This document shows, piece by piece, positions 51,801 through 63,100 of a DNA stretch of 64,000 nt. The translations under genes were made by a program, and so were the position numbers. Below the pieces are notes generated by a model. It had not been told where the DNA came from, did not search any database, and saw only the letters and a program-made list of their open reading frames with translations. The DNA is from Acestrorhynchus altus (taxonomy: Eukaryota; Chordata; Actinopteri; Characiformes; Acestrorhynchidae). The stretch covers positions 1,849,944-1,913,943 of the forward strand of contig CM067504.1 of the NCBI GenBank assembly GCA_034509495.1, in the 5' to 3' direction. Within the stretch, counting starts at the first letter, position 1. Every line of letters starts with the position of its first letter.

Positions 51801-54800
51801 GTCCCGCAAAAACCAGAGCCTCAAAAGGCATATGCACCTGTCAAATGTGTGGACAGCATGAAACAGAGTGTCAGCACTATTGCAGGATACTCTACTGCCG
51901 GACTGTAGTTTTCTTGTTGATGTCGTCACGGTTGATGTGTGTGTGCAGGTTCCTGGACTACTTATCTGACCTGTGTGTATCGATGAACAAATCCATTCCA
52001 GGACTCAGAGCTCATCTGCAATGCTGTTCTGGATCCAACCACCTGACATCCTTATCTAAACAAAAGACACAAAACCAGCATCATACTGTCTTAAGACATC
52101 TTAAACGTGCTGTCATACGATTTAACCACCTCTCGTTCATCTTCTTACCATAATGGAGCCCATTGTTCTCATACACCAACTCGGTAGGAGTGTCTAATAG
52201 AGTGGACAGTGAGTGGACACAGTGTTTAAACACTCCAGCAGCACTGACTGCTGTGTCTGATCCACTCGTACCAGCAACACACACTAACACACCACCACCA
52301 TGTCAGTGTGACTGCAGTGCTGAGAATGACCCACCACCCACATCATATCTGCTCTGTGGTGGTCCTGTGGGGTCCTGATCATTGAAGATCAGGGTGAAAG
52401 GAGGAGAATAAAGTCTGCAGAGAAACAGATGAACTCCTGTGTGGTTTACTCCATGCAGGTGGTCATATTTATTCATGATCATCTTCAGTTCATTATAAAC
52501 GATGTGTGTTTCCTGGTGATAATATATTGGCTGTGTGTGTTTTAGGCTGGTACTGTCACGGTTTGAGGTGGCAGGAGCAGTGCTTGGAGAGAGTGCAGAG
52601 GACGAGGAGGAAGATGAAGAGGAGGTGTGGTTGTTCTGGAAGGACAGCAGCGGTGAGGTGAAGAGCAGAAGCATCCGTGAGCTTGCCCAGGATGCCAAAG
52701 AGGGACAAAACGAAGACCAGGAGGTGATCAGTTATTACAGGTACACGTCCTAAGAGTAGATCAGGAACCAAATCAAACCAATGAGACAGAAATATCACCC
52801 TGATCATGTATTTACTGATGAAGATGATCAGTGTTTATATCTCTGAGGGTAAAAGTCTGTGTCTCTGCTTTCAGTATCTGCTGTGTCTCCTCTTGTGCAG
52901 TAATAACTGTAACTAAACGTTTCCGTAACGTTTGATCAGTTCTGCACTAATCTGAGTTCATTCCTTCACAAACCAACTTCAGCTCTGTGATGTTGGTGGG
53001 TTTCCTCCATCAACTGCTGCTTCAGCTCCTTCACAACATCTCTACGGGATTAAGATCAGGACTCTGACTGGGTCATTCCAGAAGCTTCATTCTTCTGTAA
53101 ACGTTCTCTGGTAGAGTCGTTGTCTTTCTGCATGACCCACATTCTCTCAGGACTCTCCCCTATCACATACAATGCTCCAGACATCAGGAGGGTGTAGACA
53201 AGCACTTGTCTCCGTTAAACGTGAAGGAATGTGCCAATACGATGGATTACAGCTAGCAGTGCACTGGGTGTGATGTGGGAAGAGGGCACGGCCAGTTTCC
53301 GGCTGCTGATGGCAAGCAACGTGACCCGAGAGTCAAACCTGTGATCCTTAGCAACGTGACCCGAGAGTCAAACCTGTGATCCTTAGATCATAGTGCCAGT
53401 ATATGAGATCGTTGAGCCACTACTAATTTTTAGACGTGCCAATTACCCATCCCCCTAAGTAGCCTCCCACATTACATGCCCTGCTCTCGATGCCAGGGGG
53501 GGAGAAATTGTCCACATGTGTCCTCCGAGTCACATGACGGATGCCTACCGCCTCTTTTCGAACTCCCGCTATTTGTATCATTGCCGGGCGGACATCGCAC
53601 TTGGAGGAGAACGCGGGATCCCCGGATCTGACACAATGGACGACAGACGTCCGCGTCGACCATCAGCGCACTTCTGAGATGTGGGAGGAGCGCCATCTAC
53701 CCACCCCTCGAGGGAAAGCAAGCCAGATGGGGTCATTTACAGTGTATCTTTAATTTGACCTCTTTCACATTGTTAGTGTGAGTTAGTGAGGAGTAGTTGA
53801 CACGTGAATCACTATCTGTTAAACACCCCGAATCTCCGAGCCTTTGGTCTGTTCTGTGTGTGCGGAGGGGCCTCATTCACTTGTTTCCTACATGGTAGGT
53901 GATGCCGTCTGCTCACAGTCTCAAGTTCGCTTGAATGGTGCAACAGGGTCAAATACACACAAATAAACACACGAGGATACAGAGGCCGTGTCCGTTTATT
54001 GTAGGATCAGTTGATAGTGTAAATATCAGAACAGGAAGGTGAGCAGGGTCTGCGATTGTATACATGAAGTGATGTTTACCTGCAAGAACCCTGCAATTCT
54101 GTGACTGTATTTGTTATTGTTCTTATAAGCCAACAACGTTCTCCGTGGATGGTCGCTACATGTTGTGGTTCTCTCCGTCAGGTACCAGTTAAATCTGTTC
54201 GCTCGGATGTGTCTGGACAGACAGTATTTGGCCATCAATAAAATCTCAGCCCAGCTGGACGTGGATCTGATATTGCGATGCATGTCCGATGAAGATTTGC
54301 CCTTTGACCTCCGAGCCTCCTTCTGCCGCATGATGCTGCACATGCACGTGGACCGTGACCCACAGGAACAGGTGACGCCTGTCAAATATGCACGGCTCTG
54401 GTCTGAAATCCCCTCCCAGATCTCCATCGATGAGTGAGTGACATATCCAACTGTTGGTCATCTTTAATTACAGTCATCATAAAAAAATGTAGCACAAATA
54501 GTTGCACCCAGAAGCAAGTATGGGAATTCTACAGTTCTGCAGATGGTGTGGTAGGGGTGGGGTGTTGATAGAGCGTCCAATAGCGTCCCGCACATTTTCA
54601 ATCAGGGACAGGTCTGGAGATGAGACCGACCACGGCGTAGTATCTGTGTCTTCAAGACGAGATCTTGAGACGCCAGCAGTGTGTGGACGAGCGTCGTCCT
54701 TTTGGAATAGAGCACCGGAGTGTGTGTTCAGAAAAGGTAGAACCACTGGTTGCAGAACCTCATTAACGTAACGTTGGTCTGTGAAACATCCACCAGACCT

Positions 54801-57800
54801 TCTGGACGTGTGACAGCAAATTTTTGTCACTGACCAAGACAAAAGCGGGATGACCTGCTGCCATTCTGAATGTCTCCATTACAGTCGAGCATCTCAATCT
54901 GTTAATTCCTTCTGGGTGAAACTATTTGTTTGACAATGAGTGTAGAATTAAAGTACTACTTTACTTGTTTCCAGTGAATTCATTGCCACATTTGTTCTGT
55001 TCCTAATCAGTTATGACAGTGACGGGACGTCACGTGATGAGGTGAAGGAGAAGTTTTCCCAGACTATGGAGTTTGTAGAGAACTATCTGCGGGACGTCGT
55101 ATGCCAAAGTTTCCCTTTTTCCGACAAGGAGAAAAATAAACTCACCTTTGAGGTACATCTTTACTGACCTTCTCCTCTTATCCATGAATGTCCACAGGGG
55201 ACGCTGGACAAGCCGTACCTAAAAATGCTCTCGTCCTCTCTGTTACAGGTGGTGAACTTGGCGAGGAACCTGATCTACTTTGGTTTCTATAACTTCAGCG
55301 ACTTGCTGAGGCTGACTAAGATCCTTCTGGCCATTCTGGACTGTGTGCACATCAATGCCTCTTTCCCTGTCAAACTGGACCGAGAGCCTGGCAAAGGTCA
55401 GACGCATGAAAGTCAGCTGTACTGTGTCCAGACATTCAGACACTGAGCATCCTTAAAGATGCACCAACTGATCGTACAGGGACCGCAGTCTGCTGAGTAT
55501 CAGGTCCTTCATCAGCTGAATCTGGTGTTGGACATTGAACCCAGGCAGGACAGTGGGTCTGCAGTAGAAACACTTCAGAGTCAGTTCCAGTTAATTCTCC
55601 CTGTCTTTCCTGTCTCTGTGTGTCCAGGCAGTAATGTGATGCGCTCCATCCATGGTGTGGGGGAGCTGATGACACAGGTGGTGCTGAGGGGAGGTGGTTT
55701 CCTGCCGGCCACGTCGCGTGCCACCCCAGACAGAGATTCAGTCAAAGCTCAAGCAGAACCTCAGAAACAAGATATTCTCGTGATGGACACCAAGCTGAAG
55801 ATAATAGAGATACTGCAGGTAGTGTTGATCAGGAGTTCTAAATTCAGATGTTCACACAGCAGGTAAAGTGGTTTTTGAGGCATAATGGCAGATGTTCATA
55901 CCGCCGACGCTGCTACACCTGCACTCGAAATGGCCACTCACTGTAGCTAAAAGTACTCCTCTCAGAAGAGGGCTTAAAATTAGTAGATCCATTTGAAGTG
56001 ATCCATTCCAGATGTTCTTCCACATCAGTCAAAATGCCAACTAAGTAATCCTCTATGAATTGAGATGTAGGTTTTGTTCCCTCATATCCTCAAGAACGGC
56101 ACAGTGGTGCTGTAGGTAGTGCGTACAGTAGCTCCAGGGGCCTGGGGTTGTGGGTTCAATGCTCAAGTCTCTGTGCGAAGTCCTGGCTTCCTCTAGGTAG
56201 TCCGGCTTCCTTTTGATAGTCCTGCTTCCCCTTGATAGTCTGGCTTCCTCTAGGTAGTCCAGCTTCCTCTAGGTAATCCGGCTCTAGGTAGTCCGGCTTC
56301 CTCTAGGTAGTCCAGCTTCCTCTAGGAGTCTGGCTTCCTCTAGGTAGTCCAGCTTCCTCTAGGAGTCTGGCTTCCTCTAGGTATTCCAGCTTCCTCTAGG
56401 AGTCCGGCTTCCTCTAGGTATTCTGGCTTCCTCTAGGTAGTCCAGCTTCCTCTAGGTAGTCCAGCTTCCTCTAGGAGTCCGGCTTCCTCTAGGTAGTCTG
56501 GCTTCCTCTAGGTAGTCCGGCTTCCTCTAGGTAGTCCGGCTTCCTCTAGGAGTCCGGCTTCCTCTAGGTATTCCAGCTTCCTCTAGGAGTCCGGCTTCCT
56601 CTAGGTAGTCTGGCTTCCTCTAGGTAGTCCAGCTTCATCTTGATATTTTGGCTTCCTCTAGGTAGTCCGGCTGTAGGTAGTCCAGCTTCCTCTAGGAGTC
56701 CGGCTTCCTCTAGGAGTCCTACTTCCTCTAGGTAGTCCAGCTTCCTCTAGGTAGTCCTGTTTCCTCTTGATAGTCCGGCTTCCTCTAGTAGTCCGGCTTC
56801 CTCTAGGTAGTCCGGCTGTAGGTAGTCCAGCTTCCTCTAGGAGTCTGGCTTCCTCTAGGAGTCCGGCTTCCTCTAGGTAGTCCGGCTGTAGGTAGTCCAG
56901 CTTCCTCTAGGAGTCTGGCTTCCTCTAGGAGTCCGGCTTCCTCTAGGAGTCCTACTTCCTCTAGGTAGTCCGGCTTCCTCTAAGTAGTCCGGCTTCCTCT
57001 AGTAGTCCGGCTTCCTCTAGGTAGTCCTGTTTCCTCTTGATAGTCCGGCTTCCTCTAGGAGTCCGGCTTCCTCTAGGTAGTCCTGTTTCCTCTTGATAGT
57101 CCGGCTTCCTCTAGGAGTCCGGCTTCCTCTTGATAGTCCAGCTTCCTCTAGGAATCCGGCTTCCTCTAGGTAGTCTGGCTTCATCTTGATATTTTGGCTT
57201 CCTCTAGGTAGTCCGGCTGTAGGTAGTCCAGCTTCCTCTAGGAGTCCGGCTTCCTCTAGGAGTCCTACTTCCTCTAGGTAGTCCAGCTTCCTCTAGGTAG
57301 TCCTGTTTCCTCTTGATAGTCCGGCTTCCTCTAGGTATTCTGGCTGTAGGTAGTCCAGCTTCCTCTAGGAGTCTGGCTTCCTCTAGGAGTCCGGCTTCCT
57401 CTAGGTAGTCCGGCTGTAGGTAGTCCAGCTTCCTCTAGGAGTCCGGCTTCCTCTAGGAGTCCTACTTCCTCTAGGTAGTCCAGCTTCCTCTAGGTAGTCC
57501 TGTTTCCTCTTGATAGTCCGGCTTCCTCTAGTAGTCCGGCTTCCTCTAGGTAGTCTGGCTGTAGGTAGTCCAGCTTCCTCTAGGAGTCTGGCTTCCTCTA
57601 GGAGTCCGGCTTCCTCTAGGTAGTCCGGCTGTAGGTAGTCCAGCTTCCTCTAGGAGTCTGGCTTCCTCTAGGAGTCCGGCTTCCTCTAGGAGTCCTACTT
57701 CCTCTAGGTAGTCCGGCTTCCTCTAAGTAGTCCGGCTTCCTCTAGTAGTCCGGCTTCCTCTAGTAGTCTGGCTTCCTCTAGGTAGTACTGTTTCCTCTTG

Positions 57801-59288
57801 ATAGTCCGGCTTCCTCTAGTAGTCCGGCTTCCTCTAGGAGTCCGGCTTCCTCTAGGAGTCCGGCTTCCTCTTGATAGTCCGGCTTCCTCTAGGAGTCCGG
57901 CTTCCTCTAGGAGTCCGGCTTCCTCTTGATAGTCCAGCTTCCTCTAGGAGTCCGGCTTCCTCTTGATAGTCCGGGTTCCTCTAGGAGTCTGGCTTCCTCT
58001 AGGTAGTCCGACTGTAGGTAGTCCAGCTTCCTCTTGATTGTCTGGCTTCCTTCAAGAAGAAGTGAATCAGATACTGACTGTTATTTTTGCTTCTCTTTCT
58101 GTGACCTAATGCCTCTGTATTTGCGTCTGCAGTTCATCCTCAATGTGCGGCTGGATTACCGGATATCCTGCCTGCTGAGTATCTTTAAGAGAGAGTTTGA
58201 TGAAAGTAACTCTCAAGCTGAGCCTTCTGTTAACCCAGATTCACATTCCAGCGTTCAAGGTAAGAGTGTATTTGCAGCGGTGTTGAGTACGTATGTCCAC
58301 CACAGAGCAGATATGATGTGGGTGGTGGGTCATTCTCAGCACTGCAGTCACACTGACATGGTGGTGGTGTGTTAGTGTGTGTTGCTGGTACGAGTGGATC
58401 GGACACAGCAGAGCTGCTGGAGTGTTTAAACCCAGCAGTGTCACTGCTGGACCGAGAACAGTCCACCAACCAGAAATGTCCAGCCGACAGCGTCCTGTGG
58501 GCAGCGTCCTGTGAGCACTGATGAAGGACTAGAGGACGACCAACACAAACTGTGCAGAAACAGATGAGCTTCTGTCTCTGACTTTACATCTACAAGGTGG
58601 AGACACTCGGTAGGAGTGTCTAATAGAGTGGACAGTGAGTGGACACAGTGTTTAAACACTCCAGCAGCACTGCTGCGTCTGATCCACTCGTACCAGCACA
58701 ACACACACTAACACACCACCACCACGTCAGTGTGACTGCAGTGCTGAGAATGACCCACCACCCACATCATATCTGCTCTGTGGTGGTCCTGTGGGGTCCT
58801 GATCATTGAAGATCAGGGTGAAAGGAGGAGAATAAAGTCTGCAGAGAAATAGATGAACTACAGTCTGGAATTATAGAACCACAAAGAGCTCCTGAGTGAT
58901 AGGATGGACAGAGAGTGTAGAAACAAGGTCATAATGGCTGATCAGTGTAAACTCTTGTGTTAGGTGCCCTGGACTTTGAACACATTGAGGAGCAGGCAGA
59001 GGGGATTTTTGGAGGAAGGTGAGATGATCGTAATGTGTACCTGATTTTACCTGATTTTCCTTCTACTGTCACTTACAATTGCACTGTATTTGTGTATATT
59101 TATGTCTAGTGAGGAGAACACCCCTCTGGATCTGGATGACCATGGTGGTCGGACGTTTCTAAGGGTCCTTCTCCACCTGACCATGCACGACTATCCTCCA
59201 CTAGTGTCCAAAGCCCTGCATTTGCTTTTCAGACACTTTAGTCAGCGACAGGAGGTTCTGCAGGCCTTTAAACAGGTATCTCAAACAG

Positions 59289-59338
<50 letters not shown>

Positions 59339-59489
59339 CATGGTAACTGGAGCTGCCTTGTGACCTGCTTCAGGTCCCTGAAGGTATTGATACAAGTTGT
59401 GACTGAAGCGACCTAACCACCCAAACTACCCTCTGCAGAGGAGGGTGCCCACATGTGCGCTCGCTCTGCCACACACACACACACGCACA

Positions 59490-59546
<57 letters not shown>

Positions 59547-61425
59547 TTCTTGGTCCAGCAGTGACACTGAGGGGTTTAAACACTCCAGCAGCACTGCTGT
59601 GTCTGATCCACACTAACACACCACCACCATGTCAGTGTGACTGCAGTGCTGAGAATGACCCACCACCCACATCATATCTGCTCTGTGGTGGTCCTGTGGG
59701 GTCCTGATCATTGAAGATGACTAACAAACTACAGTCTGTAGGAACATCTCTATTCGTTATGAATGTCTGTTGTCATTTTGATCATCAGTTTCAGGCCCTA
59801 AAGCAGAACCCTGTGGAGTTTCACACTCAGGTTTAGGAACTGAAAAATGAAGCTAGAGGTGGAGGCGTCTGTATTATAGGATTTGTGTTTTGTGTTGTGT
59901 AGGTGCAGCTACTAGTGACCAGTCAGGATGTGGAGAACTACAAGCAGATTAAGGCAGATCTGGACCAGTTGAGGTCTATTGTGGAAAAGTCCGAGCTATG
60001 GGTGTACAAGAGGCAGGGGTCAGACTCAGGACTTCACACAGGAGAGGGCATTGCCACAGAAGCGCATCATAAGGTCAGCATGATTCCATGGTGTTCACGT
60101 ATCTGCATCTCGTTCCATGAAGCGTTTGAGATGTTGAACTGACCCACAGTCTTCCTCTTTATTTCCTGTTTAACAGAGTGACTCCATGTCTGATGGATTA
60201 GACAAACCCAAAGTAGAGACCACCAGCAGCTCCAACTATCGCCTTGTGAAGGAGGTTAGATTGTGTTTTTTCTATTGTATATACACTCATCAACCAATAG
60301 CTGCACCCAGAAGGACGTGTGGGAAGGAAGATGAAGGTGATCAGGATCAATAACTGATGATAACTGTAGTCTGATCTGATCAGTATTTATTGATCTACTC
60401 ATACAGAAGTGGTGTCTCTCAGTACGGCGTCGGGTTTAACGCAACACGCCAGACGTCTCTGCATGGAGGTGTAGAGGTTCCTAATGGTGTCCTGTGATGA
60501 TCCATCCCATGCAGCTTGAATGTTCTCCCTCAGTTCTGCAGATGGTGTGGTAGGGGTGGAGTGTTGATAGAGCGTCCAATAGCTTCCCACACATTTTCAA
60601 TCAGGGACAGGTCTGGAGACGAGACCGACCACGGCGTAGTATCTGTGTCTTCAAGGCGAGATCTTGAGACGGCAGCAGTGTGTGGACGAGTGTCGTCCTG
60701 TTGGAATAGAGCACCGGAGTGTGTGTTCAGAAAAGGTAGAACCACTGGTTGCAGAACCTCATTAACGTAACATTGGTCTGTTAAAGTGTCTGTAATGAAG
60801 ACCGAAGGTGATCTGGCATCTCGCAAAATTGATAACAAACCAGTGATCATCCCCTGACCACGGTGCATCCACACATGGATTCATTGGTTGTCAGTAAGTC
60901 GAGAAGATCCCTCTTCTCAGAGACCTACAACGCAAACCCATCTAACTCTTTCTTCTACTGGATGCTCCAACACAACAGCACCAGTCAGAATGGAAAGCAC
61001 AGGCAACAGGACGACCTTATATAGTCAGTCGTGTACGGTGATGAGACCGTCACAATGTCAAACCTACCAACCATGTTTCTTTCCTGTCAGTTGGTTCCTT
61101 CTGGGTGCAGCTATTTTTGACAGTGAGTTCATTTACATCATCTGAATTTGTAGTTCTGAGCTCCGTGAAGATCTACGCGTATGTGTTTTCATGCCGTGTG
61201 TATCGTTGCAGATTCTCCTGAGACTGAGCAAGCTGTGTGTGATGGAGTGTCTTTCTGGCAGGAAGAACAAGAAGCAGCAGCAGCGCCTCCTCAGGAACAT
61301 GGGAGCTCACTCAGTGGTCCTGGAACTGCTGCAGATCCCCTATGAAAAAGTGGGTGTGGGTGATGGGTTTGGTGTTGCTGTTCTTGTTGAGAAATTGCAA
61401 TTTTTGTCACAGTGTTGCTTTTGTC

Positions 61426-61485
<60 letters not shown>

Positions 61486-62889
61486 GGGAGAGGATGTCTG
61501 GATGCAGGAGATCATGACACTGGCTCATCAGTTCCTCCAGAATTTCTGCGCGGGGAATCAGCAGAATCAGACACTGCTTCATAAACACATCAACTTGTTC
61601 CTCAATCCAGGAGTAAGATTTTACATCAACATCCACAAATCATTCATTTTCATTCATATTAAAAAGACAATCACACTCATTCTCAAAAAATAGTTGCACC
61701 CAGAAGGACGTGTGGGATTGCAGTGCTGTTGTGAAGGAAGATGAAGGTGATCAGGATCAATAACTGATGATAACTGTAGTCTGATCTGATCAATATTTAT
61801 TGATCTACTCATACAGAAGTGGTGTCTCTCAGGACGGCGTCGGGTTTAACGCAACACGCCAGACGTCTCTGCATGGAGGTGTAGAGGTTCCTAATGGTGT
61901 CCTGTGATGATCCATCCCATGCAGCTTGAATGTTCTCACTCAGTTCTGCAGATGGTGTGGTAGGGGTGGAGTGTTGATAGAGCGTCCAATAGTGTCCCAC
62001 ACATTTTCAATCAGGGACAGGTCTGGAGATGAGACCGACCACAGCGTAGTATCTGTGTCTTCAAGACGAGATCTTGAGACGGCAGCAGTGTGTGGACGAG
62101 TGTCGTCCTGTTGGAATAGAGCACCCGAGTGTGTGTTCAGAAAAGGTAGAACCACTGGTTGCAGAACCTCATTAACGTAACGTTGGTCTGTTAAAGTGTC
62201 TGATCTGGTATCGTTTGAAATTGCACTCACACCATCACACCATGTTGATCTTGGCACTGATCACGGTGCCTCCACACAGATTCATTGGTCGTCTCCATGA
62301 AGACAAAAGGCTGTTGGGTTTCACTCCTGAGTGCAGCTTTTGTGAGGATGAGTGTAGATGTTCAGTGCTGTCTCTGTCTCACTCTCTCGTTTCTTTCTTC
62401 CTTTCTCTGTCTCCGTTAGGTTTTGGAAGCGGTGACCATGCAGCATATCTTCATGAATAATTTCCAGTTGTGCAGTGAGATTAACGAGAGAGTTGTGCAG
62501 CATTTTGTTCACTGCATCGAGACGCATGGCCGCAGCGTCCACTACCTCAAGTTCCTGCAGACCATCGTCAAGGCCGAGAACAAGTTCATCAAAAAATGCC
62601 AGGACATTGTCATGGCTGAGGTTGGTTTCTGTGGGTTTTGGATTGCTTGTCCTGCTTCAGAAGAAACTCTGACGTCCTCAGATCAGACCAATTAAAAATC
62701 TGTTTCTGAAACAGAACCACACAGTGCCGTCTTCAGGGAAACGTTGTTGTTGATACTGGAGTGCAGCTCCATCACCACCGGTTACTGAACCAAACCAAAC
62801 ATCAAATATGTAAACACTTTTACTTCTAATGCCTGTAAATCACTTTTACAAGTCAGGTTTATCATCCCCGTTACAAAACTATTTATTGC

Positions 62890-62953
<64 letters not shown>

Positions 62954-63055
62954 TTCTCTTATGTGAACTTTGGAAATCCCTAACTACATGTGTGAACCAT
63001 ATATATTCTAAGACAGATCCTCCCCAACAAATCGAGTCTTTTTGTTGGACTGAAC

Positions 63056-63100
<45 letters not shown>

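Noticed and set aside
56190..58065. CRISPR-like regularly repeated sequence
   Set aside because: Units are head-to-tail with no unique spacers, in an intron of a vertebrate gene. It is a minisatellite.
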